Assembly: GCA_032716605.1 (NCBI GenBank)
Contig: CM064569.1
Location: 6,180,273 to 6,244,272 of the forward strand
DNA length: 64,000 nucleotides
Source: Paralithodes platypus
Taxonomy: Eukaryota; Arthropoda; Malacostraca; Decapoda; Lithodidae
Direction of reading: 5' to 3'
A program made the translations under genes and the position numbers. A model generated the notes under the pieces. The model did not search any database, was not told the origin of the DNA, and was given only the letters and a program-made list of their open reading frames with translations. Positions 1-9,667 of this stretch are shown piece by piece (the first letter of the stretch is position 1; every line of letters starts with the position of its first letter).

Positions 1-305
1 ATTTTTGTTTTTAGTCCTCCTCCTCCCTCATGTTTAGCCCTATTAGTTATGAGATTTTAAAACATTCGCTCCATTAGTTTGGCGTTTTCAGACCTATTGC
101 CCCATTTCCTTGCCAATATTAAGACCTTTCGTGCCATTTAGGTGTCGATTTTTTTCCCTGGCGAGCGATAGCGAGCCTGTATTGGAAGAGGAAACGGCCT
201 TCGGCCGGGACATACTTCTACCGAAAAATGTACACATTTTTAACGAAGGGGGGTCTTGTCTGTGTTTGATAGAGGTTTAGAGAGCAAACTAAACCCCCTC
301 CTTAA
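1..305 (+). mobile_element. Family A short TTAA element, cut by window start
   Basis: Family A is non-coding. Its signature, in order, is the core CTGGCGAGCGATAGCGAG, a GGCCTTCGGCC hairpin, a TTTTTCTACCGAAAAA hairpin, then TGTACAAATTTATCTTGAAGG-like sequence and a TGATGGAGGTCTAGGGAGGAAACTA-like segment. Intact copies begin TTAAGGGGAG and end CTCCCCTTAA. Here the right end (CCTCCTTAA) is present and the left end lies outside the window. Strand is defined by the core reading GCGAGCGATAGCGAGC. Confidence 0.8.
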
Positions 306-356
306 ACCATTGAGCCGAATCAGTAAATTATGCTGCACAATACCGTGTGAGCTCCC

Positions 357-682
357 TTAAGGGGAGGTATTTAGTTTGTTCCCTAGACCTCCATCAAGCT
401 TAAAATTACACCCCCTTGAGCCCCTTTCAAGATAAATTTGTACATTTTTCGGTAGAAAAATGTCCCGGCCGAAGGCCGGTTCCTCTTAAATTACAGGCTC
501 GCTATCGCTCGCCAGGATAAAATCGACACCTGAATTGCACGAAAGGTCTTAATATGGGGTGAAAGTTCTTAAAATCGCTAAACTAATGGGGCAAACGTTT
601 TATAATATCAAAAGCAATGGGGCTAAACATGAGGGAGAAAGGGGTCAAGAAAAAAATCCCTCAAGTGGAGATCTCCCCTTAA
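357..682 (-). mobile_element. Family A element, 326-bp subtype
   Basis: Complete copy with TTAAGGGGAGG at the left and ATCTCCCCTTAA at the right. It has the same length as, and is almost identical to, the copy at 5392-5717, including an ATCCCTCAAGTGGAGAT end segment. This marks a young subtype distinct from the 372-bp one. Confidence 0.85.
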
Positions 683-707
683 GCTAAATCCTAAAAGCCG
701 ACACGCA

Positions 708-910
708 CCAGATTATACCCTTGAAGATTATGAAGCATTTCGACTGTTTATTCTGGCTATCATTAGACGGATTTGACAATTTAGGAAGGATCTATGGGAT
801 TGAAAAGGTTAAAGACTTTCTCAATGAACCCTCTGATTTTCATAATATACCCTTCCTAATCTGAATAAAATCATCCAGTAATAGCCTGAAAACAGAACAA
901 AATATTATGC
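708..910. repeat. Diverged family F-like short element
   Basis: The order of pieces (ATTATGAAGCATTTCGAC, TTCTGGCTATCATTAGACG, TTAGGAAGGATCT, CCCTTCCTAATCTGAATAAAAT, then AATAGCC) matches family F-like elements at 4522 and 11761. Terminal TTAA sites are eroded and the ends are approximate. Confidence 0.45.
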
Positions 911-988
911 ATTTCCGGATTTTCTAAGGTTTAATTTGCTAATTACAGTAATACTGACTGGGTTAGCCGAAGTGAGTGGCTGAAACTA

Positions 989-1360
989 TTAAGGGGGGAT
1001 GGGCCGGTTTTCTGGACCACTTTCTCCCTCATGTTTAGCCCCACTAGCTTTGAGATTACAAGACGTTCGGCCCATTAGTTTGGCGATTTTAACACCTTTC
1101 GCCCCATTTCGTTGTCAATTTTAAGACCTTTCGTGCCATTAAGGTGTCAATTATTTCCTAGCGAGCGAAAGCGAGCCTGCAATTTTAAGAGGGACCGGCC
1201 TTCGGCCGGGAAATTTTTCTACCGAAAAATTTACAAATTTATCTTGAAGGGGGGTCTAGAGGGTGTTTTTCTAAGCTTGATGGAGGTCTAGGGAGGAAAC
1301 TAAAAATATATATATGAATAACTGAATTAACAGACCAACAAACGGCTAGTCTACCCTTAA
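989..1360 (+). mobile_element. Family A element, 372-bp subtype
   Basis: Complete from TTAAGGGGGGATGGGCC to GCTAGTCTACCCTTAA. Its length, 372 bp, equals the copies at 3435-3806 and 34205-34576. It carries all the family A core hairpins. Confidence 0.85.
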
Positions 1361-1482
1361 GCTGTATTACAGTACACATTTGCATTTGAGAAGCTTTTTA
1401 TATAATTTACTTCCTTTACCTTTAAACATCTCACAAATACGGTGAATCTTCCTAGCTTGTTTGACTTTCATCGGGTATGTTC

Positions 1483-2312
1483 GTCTGGTTGTCGGCTATC
1501 TGTCTGGCTGTCTGGCTGTCTGTCTGTCTGGCTGTCTACCTGTCTGTCTGGCTGTCTACCTGTCTGTCTGGCTGGGTATATACCTGGCTGTCTGTCTGGC
1601 TGTCTACCTGTCTGACTGGCTGTCTACCTGTCTGGCTGGCTGTCTACCTGTCTGTCTGACTGTCTGTCTACCTGTCTGTCTGACTGGCTGTCTACCTGTC
1701 TGGCTGGGTATATACCTGGCTGTCTGGCTGGCTGTCTACCTGTCTGGTTGGGTATATACCTGGCTGTCTAGCTGTCTGGCTGGGTATATACCTGGCTGTC
1801 TGTCTGGCTGTCTACCTGGGTATATACCTGGCTGTCTGTCTGGCTGTCTACCTGTCTGGCTGGGTATATACCTGGCTGTCTACCTGGGTATATACCTGAC
1901 TGTCTACCTGTCTGGCTGGGTATATACCTGACTGTCTGGCTGGGTATATACCTGGTTGTCGGCTGTCTGTCTGGCTGGGTATATACCTGGCTGTCTGGCT
2001 GGCTGTCTACCTGTCTGGCTGGGTATATACCTGGCTGTCTACCTGTCTGGCTGGGTATATACCTGGCTGTCTGTCTGGCTGGGTATATACCTGGCTGTCT
2101 GTCTGTCTGGGTATATACCTGGCTGTCTGTCTGGCTGTCTACCTGTCTGGCTGGGTATATACCTGGCTGTCTGGCTGGCTGTCTACCTGTCTGGCTGGGT
2201 ATATACCTGGCTGTCTACCTGTCTGGCTTGGTATATACCTGTCTGGCTGGCAATCTATCTGTCTGGCTGTGTATCTATCTGTCTGGCTGGGCATATACCT
2301 GGCTGGCTGTCT
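1483..2312 (+). repeat. CTGT/CTGG-rich minisatellite with GGGTATATACC units
   Basis: About 830 bp built from CTGTCTGTCTGGCTG blocks alternating with the palindromic GGGTATATACC motif in a higher-order pattern. Long open frames across it (LSGCLPVCL-like peptides on both strands) are low-complexity translations of the repeat and not genes. Confidence 0.9.
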
Positions 2313-2436
2313 CATTGCCACAATTCCTCACACCCTTTGCACTCTCACAATTTCTCAGGCTGGCTCACTTCCCAATATATCTTCTCTCGTATTCTGGCTC
2401 CGTATACTTTTCCTTATTATTTTCATAGTTTTTCTG

Positions 2437-2768
2437 GTTGTTTGTTCTGGACTCCCATCTTCCTCATATCAACCCCATTAGTTTTGAGATTTTATGACGT
2501 TCTTTCCATTAATTTGGCGATTTTAAGACCTTGCACCCCATTTGTTGTTACTATTAGGACCTTTCGTGCCATTTAGGTGTCCATTTTTCCTGGGCAAGCG
2601 ATAGAGAGCCTGTCATTTTAGGAGGAACCAGCCTTCGGCCCGAAAAATGTTCTACCGGAAACTGTACACATTTATTTAGAAGGGGGATCTTGGGGATGTT
2701 TTTAGTTTAGCTTGATGGAGACCTAGCGAAGAAGAAAACAAAAGGCAACAACAAAAACATCCCCTTAA
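2437..2768 (+). mobile_element. Degenerate family A element
   Basis: The left end is eroded (TTTTTCTGG...GACTCCCATC); the core and right end ATCCCCTTAA remain. Its terminal TTAA (2765-2768) is also the first TTAA of the next copy. Confidence 0.7.
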
Positions 2769-3137
2769 GGGGGGATTGGCCGGTTTTCTGGACCACTTTC
2801 TCCCTCATGTTTAGCCCCATTAGTTTTCAGATGTTCAGATGTTTGTCCCATTAGTTAGTCGAGTTTAAGACCTTTCGCCCCATTTCTTCATCAATATTTA
2901 GACCTTTCGTGCTATTTAGGTGTCGATTGTTTCCCTGGCGAACGATAGTGAGCCTGTAATGTTGGAAGCACCGGCCTTCGGCCGAGAAATTTTTCTACCG
3001 AAAAATGTACAAATTAATCTAGAAGGGGGATCTAATGAATGTTTTTTTGTTTTAATTTGATGGAGGTCTAGGGAGGAAACTAGAAAAATAACGAAACCAT
3101 GCAAAAATCGACCAAAAAGTGAACCATCTCCCCTTAA
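2765..3137 (+). mobile_element. Family A element abutting the previous copy
   Basis: It runs from TTAAGGGGGGATTGGCC to CATCTCCCCTTAA. The two copies are head to tail and share a single TTAA. The core reads GGCGAACGATAGTGAGCC here, so it is slightly diverged. Confidence 0.8.
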
Positions 3138-3434
3138 GCTTTTTCCGTAACTTACAAGCACGCTATCACATCAACAATAAAATATTAAAGATAAAATAGA
3201 AGAGAAAACAAACTATCCTAGACCAAATAAAAAATAATACAGTCGATTCGAATACGTATTAAATTTTTCTAACTTTTGCCAAACGTTGTGTATCAGTTTA
3301 CGAGGAAAAACAAAATAATAAATAAGGAAAATATTGTATTGTATTTTTGTGCCCATTTTCTTTCATCTCTTTTCAGCTACCAGTAATTGAGTAAAAAGCA
3401 TATATATACTTTTTACAGACACTCTCAAAGTGCT
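3138..3434. other. Spacer without recognised feature
   Basis: AT-rich sequence between two family A copies. I see no coding potential, no repeat signature and no RNA gene in it. Confidence 0.5.
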
Positions 3435-3806
3435 TTAAGGGGAGGCAGACCGTTTTTCTGGACCCCCTTCTCCCTAATGTTTAGCCCCACTACTGTTGCG
3501 ATTATAAAATGTTCGGCCCATTTGTTTGGCGACTTTAACACCTTTTGCCCCATTTCGCTGTCAATTTTAAGACCTTTCGTGCCATTTAGGTGTCGGTTAT
3601 TTCCTGGCGAGCGATAGCGAGCCTGCAATTTTAATAGGAAACCGCCTTCGGCCGGGACATTTTTCTACCGAAAAATGTACAAATTTATCTTGAAGGGGGG
3701 TCCAGGGGGTGTTTTTCTAAGCTTGATGGAGGTCTAGGGAGGAAACTAAAAAGAATATATGAATACATGAATTAATAGACCAAACAAACGGTCAGTCTCC
3801 CCTTAA
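3435..3806 (+). mobile_element. Family A element, 372-bp subtype
   Basis: Complete from TTAAGGGGAGGCAGACCG to GTCAGTCTCCCCTTAA. It is nearly identical to 34205-34576 over its full length. A short ORF on each strand inside it is not conserved between copies. Confidence 0.88.
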
Positions 3807-3992
3807 CCCCTTCTGTACCGGCAACGTCTATATAATTTCATTCTAGCTATATTTAGACGTTTGGGTTAAGCTTAAGAAGGATATGTGATAGTAAAAGGGG
3901 TTAAGCGAGATAGTTCGAAGCCTGTTATATGCTGGAAGCCGTCTTTAGAATGAATGAAATCGTTTAATAGTAGCCAGAATATAGTACAAGGA
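3803..3992. mobile_element. Family F short TTAA element
   Basis: Begins TTAACCCCTTCTGTACCGGC, the terminal sequence that recurs inverted at 8354 and at both ends of the 46153-46358 copy. The right end is degraded near GTAGCCAGAATATAG. Its first TTAA is the last TTAA of the neighbouring family A copy. Confidence 0.55.
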
Positions 3993-3995
3993 CGG

Positions 3996-4093
3996 CCCAC
4001 ACACACTCACTCTCTCTCTCTCACACACACACACAAACACACACACATATACACACCATCTCTCTTTCTTTCATTCACTCTCACAAATACTCT

Positions 4094-4128
<35 letters not shown>

Positions 4129-4162
4129 GCACACACACACCCACACACACACACCCACACCA

Positions 4163-4196
<34 letters not shown>

Positions 4197-4224
4197 CATC
4201 TCTCTCTCTTTCATTCACTCTCAC

Positions 4225-4280
<56 letters not shown>
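3996..4280 (+). repeat. Compound (CA)n/(TC)n microsatellite
   Basis: Alternating CA and TC runs containing a near-duplicate stretch TCTTTCATTCACTCTCACAA. Open frames here encode only Ser-Leu, His-Thr or Arg-Glu repeats. Confidence 0.95.
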
Positions 4281-4282
<2 letters not shown>

Positions 4283-4402
4283 ACTCTAAACCACTGTTTG
4301 GACACTTGATCCTCAGTGTTTTGGAGGACAAGCAACCTAGAAGGGTCACTAGATCTGTTGTTGCTTGATTTCCTTTGTACTCTCTCTCTCTCTCTCTCTC
4401 TC
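4281..4402 (+). mobile_element. 5'-truncated CR1-like LINE, 3' tail only
   Basis: About 100 bp nearly identical to the 3' UTR end at 19140-19240 (CCACTGTTTGGACACTTGAT ... CTTTGTACTC), followed directly by (TC)n. It is a very short, dead-on-arrival LINE insertion of the family found at 14518-19248. Confidence 0.85.
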
Positions 4403-4521
4403 ATATCCGCAGGCTATCCCCTTCTGTTCGGTTCCCACGCCTTCATTCCAACACGCCAGGTGTCTCTCTTCTATTTTATTATCTTTTATGTCTAGTATGT
4501 TTTGATATCATTGACTATTAA

Positions 4522-4963
4522 TTAACCCTTTGAGAATCATGAAGCGTTTTGACAAGTTATTCTGGCTTTAATTAAACGAATTTATACAGCTTAGAATGAT
4601 CTGTGGGGTTTAACCCTCTCCGACATATGACGCGATTTTGAGCCTATTGGGGATACTTTAAAGCCTTTGTTACCATCAGGGGTATTTAGAAACCTTTAGT
4701 TTAGTTACTTCAACCTCTGCAGTTGTCTTTGAGTTAGGTGTGGGCAGAAAACTAATTTTGGCGAGGTAATTATAAGAGTGAGAGAACTATTTCTTATTGC
4801 TAATCTGGCAACCTCTGCGTCATAAATGCGTGAAAGGGTTAAAAGGGTAAACACTGTCTCAATTAATCCTCCATCTTCCATATACCCTTCCTATTCTGAA
4901 GAAAATCGTCTAATAATAGCCAAAATAAACTGCTAAAACACGTCTTGATCCTCAAGGGATTAG
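4522..4963. mobile_element. Family F-like element split by a family C element
   Basis: The left end TTAACCCTTTGAGAATCAT and the inverted right end ATCCTCAAGGGATTAG frame the element. TTCTGGCTTTAATTAAACG and CGTCTAATAATAGCC are its internal inverted segments. A complete family C element with its own TTAA repeats lies at 4610-4842, so F-like is the older insertion. Confidence 0.65.
4610..4842. mobile_element. Family C short TTAA element (233 bp)
   Basis: TTAACCCTCTCCGACAT at the left and ATGCGTGAAAGGGTTAA at the right form imperfect terminal inverted repeats next to duplicated TTAA. The interior is shared with 28086-28320 and 53702-53933 (GTTGTCTTTGAGTTAG, TTATTGCTAATCTGGCAACC). TTAA plus a CCC...GGG end is the piggyBac-superfamily signature. 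There is no coding capacity. Confidence 0.8.
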
Positions 4964-5011
4964 TATCATTCTTAACACCAATAACCCCTAAATGAAATTA
5001 ATGGAAGCATA

Positions 5012-5084
5012 TGATCCTCTGGGGATTCGAACCCTGGACAGCACATACAGAATTCATACGCTCTAGCCATTATACCACCAAGAC
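5012..5084 (-). tRNA. tRNA-like sequence, probably pseudogene or SINE head
   Basis: On the minus strand GGTATAATGGCTAGAGCG resembles a tRNA D-arm/A box, and GGTTCGAATCCCC matches a B box. The anticodon arm does not place a U33 cleanly, so I do not assign an amino acid. It is probably a decayed tRNA or tRNA-derived repeat. Confidence 0.4.
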
Positions 5085-5391
5085 AGTTATAGATTAAGTA
5101 CCTGAATACGATTAATATCCATTATCGAATACTGAATAATTACCAATTATGTACTCAGACCCAACAGGACTGTGTATAAAGCTGGAGGCACACGAGCCAT
5201 TTTTCGAGCAATTCTTTAAGGGCAATTATGGTCTTGGAAGCTTAAAAAAATACACTTTATCAGAATTCAGCCGCCTAACATGATCTACCTTCAGTCTAGG
5301 TTTTGATACCAGCGCGAACAAGTCCCGATATAATACGAGAAAAAACTTGCTCATGGAAAATTGACGATAAAAGCGCTCGTGTGACAACGGC
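5085..5391. other. Unassigned spacer
   Basis: No open frame or repeat family was recognised between the tRNA-like sequence and the family A copy. Confidence 0.4.
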
Positions 5392-5717
5392 TTAAGGGGA
5401 GTTATTTAGTTTGTTCCCTAGACCTCCATCAAGCTTAAAATTACACCCCCTTGAGTCCCTTTCAAGATAAATTTGTACATTTTTCGGTAGAAAAATTTCC
5501 CGGCCGAAGGCCGGTTCCTCTTAAATTACAGGCTCGCTATCGCTCGCCAGGCTAAAATCGACACCTGAATTGCACGAAAGGTCTTAATATGGGGTGAAAG
5601 TTCTTAAAATCGCTAAACTAATGGGGCAAACGTTTCATAATATCAAAAGCAATGGGGCTAAACATGAGAGAGAAAGGGGTCAAGAAAAAAATCCCTCAAG
5701 TGGAGATCTCCCCTTAA
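5392..5717 (-). mobile_element. Family A element, 326-bp subtype
   Basis: Complete, TTAAGGGGAGTTATT to ATCTCCCCTTAA. It is almost identical to 357-682. A small ORF inside (5594-5818) runs through the element end and is not credible. Confidence 0.87.
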
Positions 5718-5791
5718 CCCAATGTTTATGCATGAACGGGCAGAACAATGAATGGGGCACAGATCTGGAGTCAGCTTTGATTATCCGTTTT

Positions 5792-5908
5792 GTAAGGGGG
5801 GATGGGCGTATTTATTAAGGGGGGATGGGCGTATTTATTAAGGGGGGATGGACGTATTTATTAAGGGGGGATGGGCGTATTTATTAAGGGGGGATGGACG
5901 TATTTATT
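5792..5908 (+). repeat. Five tandem copies of a family A end (23 bp unit)
   Basis: The unit TTAAGGGGGGATGGGCGTA plus TTTA, period 23 bp, repeats five times with one recurrent G/A change (GGGCG/GGACG). The unit equals the terminal inverted repeat of the family A element that follows, so the element end itself has been amplified in tandem. Confidence 0.85.
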
Positions 5909-6258
5909 TGCACATTTATATATCCGTTTATAATTGTTTTAGTTTCCTCCCTAGACCTCCATCACGCTTTTTATATAACACCTCCCAAGATCCTACTTCA
6001 AGATAAATTTCTACATTTTTTCATATAAAATGGCCCGCCCGATGGCCGGTTTCTCTTAAATTACATGCTCGCTTTCGCTCGCCAGGAAAAAATCGACACC
6101 TAAATGGCATGACAGGTCTTATTACTGACAACTAAATGGGGCGTAAAGTCTTAAAATCACCAAAGTAATGGCCCGAACGTCTGGAAATAAAAAACAAAAT
6201 TAATGGGGCTGAACACGAAGGAAAAGGGTGGCCAGAAAAACAGCCCATTCCCCCTTAA
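5880..6258 (-). mobile_element. Family A element with amplified left end
   Basis: Continues from the last tandem unit through GTTTCCTCCCTAGACCTCC, the core GGCTCGCTTTCGCTCGCC (in inverse sense) and CCCATTCCCCCTTAA. The core hairpin is mutated (GGCCCGCCCGATGGCC). Confidence 0.75.
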
Positions 6259-6391
6259 CTTTCTATATTTACCTCTAGCATATACTATCTCGCTCGCCGT
6301 TTTTTTATCATCCAATTCTTCCTCTTTCCTCGCATGTTATCCTTCTCTCGACACCCACTCATCTTGCACCTCCCACAGTTTTCCTCTACCC

Positions 6392-6696
6392 TTCTTTCTA
6401 GTTCTCTTTCTGGTTCTCTTTCTGGTTCTCTTTCTGGTTCTCTTTCTGGTTCTCTTTCTGGTTCTCTTTCTGGTTCTCTTTCTGGTTCTCTTTCTAGTTC
6501 TCTTTCTGGTTCTCTTTCTGGTTCTCTTTCTGGTTCTCTTTCTGGTTCTCTTTCTGGTTCTCTTTCTAGTTCTCTTTCTGGTTCTCTTTCTGGTTCTCTT
6601 TCTGGTTCTCTTTCTGGTTCTCTTTCTTGTTCTCTTTCTGGTTCTCTTTCTTGTTCTCTTTCTGGTTCTCTTTCTTGTTCTCTTTCTGGTTCTCTT
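6392..6696 (+). repeat. 12-bp minisatellite, unit GGTTCTCTTTCT
   Basis: About 25 units with scattered A and T variants at the second base (AGTTCTC, TGTTCTC). It is open in two frames (FLVLFLVL or SGSLSGSL) only because 12 is a multiple of 3. The flanks show no gene. Confidence 0.95.
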
Positions 6697-6787
6697 CTTC
6701 GTCTATGCTTTACCTGGAGTTGTTTTCTTCCGTATATAACTTGCTCTCTATAATAACTACAAGTGAATATATATTATAGTTTTATAG

Positions 6788-7110
6788 TTAAGGGGAGATT
6801 TCCACTTGAGGGATTTTTTTCTTTACCTCTTTCTCCCTTATATTTAGCCCCATTGCTTTTGAAGTGTTAAGACGTTCGCCCCATTAGTTTGGCGATTTTA
6901 AGAAGTTTCACCTCATTTATGTCACTTTTAAGACCTTTCGTCCCATTTAGCTGGCGAGCGATAGCGAGCCTGTAATTTAAGAGGAACCGGCCTTCGGCCG
7001 GGACATTTTTCTACCGAAAAATGTACAAATTTATCTTGAAAGGGGGTCAAGGGGGGTGTAATTTCAAGCTTGATGGAAGTCTAGGAAACACACTAAAAAC
7101 CTCCCCTTAA
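6788..7110 (+). mobile_element. Family A element, 326-bp-like subtype
   Basis: Runs from TTAAGGGGAGATTTCCACTT to AACCTCCCCTTAA. It has the same ATTTCCACTTGAGGGA end as the minus-strand 326-bp copies. Confidence 0.85.
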
Positions 7111-7295
7111 TGTATAGACAATTTCATTCATAAATTCGTTTGCAGAGATATACTTCAATAATTAGAAACGAGTCCAACATTATTTACGAGTGGCCTAGAG
7201 ACTATGGCATACGAGTGTACCTTCCCGTTCTTCGTCTTTATAATTTCGTAGTCCCTATATTTCGTGGTTTGGTGGTTTTAATACAGTACCTATAC

Positions 7296-7750
7296 TCGGT
7301 TTCATATCGACCTTGGTGACCTTGGTCTCTGGGTATTCTCCTGGGTGACCTAGATGTCTGTGTTTTTTCGTTGTTTTGTCTTGTGTTGTGTGTTTTCCCT
7401 GTACTTGCTCTGTCTTGAGTCGGCCACCCCCAAGAGAAGTAAAAAAATAAAATAAATAAATAAAATAGAATAAAATAGAAAAAAAAGGAAAAGTGGGGAA
7501 TGGGCCTGAGCATATAGATAGATAGATAGATAGATAGATAAATAGATAGTTAGATAGATAGATAGTTAGATAGATAGTTAGATAGATAGATAGTTAGATA
7601 GATAGATAGTTAGATAGATAGATAGATAGTTAGATAGATAGTTAGATAGATAGATAGTTAGATAGATAGTTAGATAGATAGATAGTTAGATAGATAGATA
7701 GTTAGATAGATAGATAGATAGATAGATAGTTAGATAGATAGATAGATAGT

Positions 7751-7781
<31 letters not shown>

Positions 7782-7811
7782 TTAGATAGATAGATAGATA
7801 GTTAGATAGAC
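7296..7811 (+). mobile_element. LINE 3' end with (TAGA)n tail
   Basis: The stretch CCTTGGTGACCTTGGTCTCTG ... CTGGGTGACCTAGATG ... CTCTGTCTTGAGTC ... GGGCCTGAGCATATAGATAGA matches the reverse complement of 47180-47345, the 3' UTR of a LINE whose coding end lies at 47553-47894. The element is 5'-truncated and ends in about 300 bp of TAGA/TTAGA repeats (7513-7811), interpretable as an expanded tail. The minus-strand ORF here is a shadow. Confidence 0.7.
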
Positions 7812-7907
7812 CACACTCGGTTTCATGCCATCTGACACCAAATGACTACATCCTTACCTCAATTACTCCTCTATTACGAACATTTTGATATGAAGTGTGT
7901 TGTTCAA

Positions 7908-8241
7908 TTAGGGGGAGATTTCCACTTGAGGGAATTTTTTCTTGACTCCTTTCTCCCTCATGTTTAGCCCCATTGTTTTTCTAATTTTAAGACGTTCGCC
8001 CCATTAGTTTGGCGATTTTAAGAACTTCCACCCCATTTGTCAATTTTAAGACTTTTCGTGCCATTAAGGTGTCGATTTTTTCCTGGCGAGCGATAGAGAG
8101 CCTGTAATTTAAGAGGAACCGGCCTTTGGCCGGGAAATGTTTCTACCGAAAAATGTACAAATTTATCTTGAAAGGGGATCTAGGGGGTGTAATGTTAAGC
8201 TTGATGGAGGTCTAACGAACTAACTAAAAACCTCCCCTTAA
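7908..8241 (+). mobile_element. Family A element, left TTAA mutated
   Basis: The left end reads TTAGGGGGAGATTTCCACTT and the right end AACCTCCCCTTAA. It is otherwise a full copy of the subtype at 6788. Confidence 0.82.
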
Positions 8242-8244
8242 AAG

Positions 8245-8354
8245 GTTACAGACTATCTCAATTACTCCTTTTTAGCTACCATATATCTTCATAAAATCGT
8301 CTAAATGTAGCTGAAATCAAATTAAAAAGAAGTCGCCGGTACAGAAGGGGTTAA
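8245..8354. mobile_element. Family F element, right half
   Basis: Ends GTCGCCGGTACAGAAGGGGTTAA, the inverted repeat of the family F left end at 3803. The left half is missing, apparently lost at the junction with the family A copy ending at 8241. Confidence 0.6.
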
Positions 8355-8640
8355 CACATAGAGCAGTCATATCTAGAGTCTTACTAACTCTATACAGTTA
8401 ATATCAATAGCACCAGAGGGAACAATGCAACAACTAGTTTTATCAATAGTGTTTATATAGGTCAGTGATTGGTCCAGGCACCTGCTCTCAGCCAATGAGG
8501 AAGCAGTATCGGTTTCTGTTAATGGGCTCTGTGGCGACAATGAAAGGAGAAGCTGATTGGTTTAGACCCGACCAATAACAGCGCACTATCAGACCCTTAC
8601 CTTTCTGACATCAATTAATGTTCCAATAGTTTGAACATTG
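8355..8640. other. Unassigned spacer
   Basis: No ORF or repeat was recognised. It is less AT-rich than its surroundings. Confidence 0.35.
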
Positions 8641-8646
8641 TTGGCT

Positions 8647-9040
8647 ATTTATCAAACAAATTTATAAAACATATTTATCAAACAAATTTATAAAACATAT
8701 TAATCAAACAAATTTATCAAACAAATTTATCAAACAAATTTATCAAACAAATTTATCAAACAAATTTATCAAACATATTTATCAAACATATTTATCAAAC
8801 AAATTTATCAAACAAATTTATCAAACATATTTATCAAACAAATTTATCAAACAAATTTATCAAACAAATTTATCAAACATATTTATCAAACAAATTTATC
8901 AAACATATTTATCAAACAAATTTATCAAACATATTTATCAAACAAATTAATCAAACAAATTAATCAAACAAATTAATCAAACAAATTTATCAAACAAATT
9001 TATCAAACATATTTATCAAACAAATTAATCAAACAAAATT
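8647..9040 (+). repeat. 13-bp AT-rich minisatellite, unit TTTATCAAACAAA
   Basis: About 30 units with two common variants (AAATTTATC and ATATTTATC, plus AAATTAATC near the end). There is no coding content. Confidence 0.93.
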
Positions 9041-9212
9041 AGTCAATAAATTGTTTAATCGAAACAGCAAGCACAATATCATGAATGCGTATTTGAATGT
9101 TAATGTCTTTGTATTAAACACAATTTGTATCAAATAGAATTTACAAGGAATTAAAATAAAAACAAAATGACGGATAGTTGGTCCGCATTTTAAACTCATT
9201 GGGTACACAATG

Positions 9213-9563
9213 TTAGAGGGGGTCACTTTTTTTTTTTTATCTTTCTCTCCTTTCTCACTTTTTTCCTGGTTTGTATCCATTCGGCCCCATTTAGCGTTTA
9301 CCCCCATCCAGGTGTCAATATTTTCCTGGCGAGCAGTAGCGAGCCAGCATATTTATATTTTTGTTTAGACAGCAAGCTAAATTTGTACATTTTTCGATAG
9401 AAAATGTCTCCGGCGAAGCCGGATTTCTTCATACAATGCTGGCGAGCGATACACCTGAATGGGGATAAACGTCTTAAAACAGTTGGCTGAATAGGGAAGA
9501 ATGGATACAAGCCAGGGAAAGAGAGAAAAGGAGAGAAAGATAAACAAAACGTTGAGTCCCCCC
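9213..9563. mobile_element. Family B foldback element
   Basis: Family B is built as two inverted halves around TCCGGCTTCGCCGGA-type and TTTTTCTATCGAAAAA-type hairpins. Each half carries the CTGGCGAGCGATAGCGAG-like core and GGATACAAGCCAGGGAAAGAGAGA-like sequence. The ends read AGGGGGTCAC. This copy is diverged (TTAG start; ends near GTCCCCCCACC). Confidence 0.7.
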
Positions 9564-9667
9564 ACCAACAATAACACACGCCTGGACTTTATGGGCGTGT
9601 GGGCGGGCGGGTCAATATGACTCGTATATTTCACACTGTTGAAGCTGGGGTGTGGGCAGGAGATAAC

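Noticed and set aside
1461..2576. Long open frames (156 and 206 codons) across the CTGT-rich region
   Set aside because: They are direct translations of the minisatellite (LSGCLPV-type repeats) on both strands, without start context or conserved domain.
5012..5084. Functional tRNA gene
   Set aside because: A and B boxes are present, but the anticodon arm lacks a clear U33 and the acceptor stem does not pair well; kept only as tRNA-like.
6203..6739. 178-codon frame with repeated LVLF and a parallel SGSL frame
   Set aside because: The 12-bp repeat keeps frames open by arithmetic; hydrophobic repetition is not evidence of a membrane protein.
8647..9040. Regular 13-bp repeats considered as a CRISPR-like array
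   Set aside because: There are no spacers; units are contiguous, AT-rich and diverge gradually. This is a eukaryotic minisatellite.
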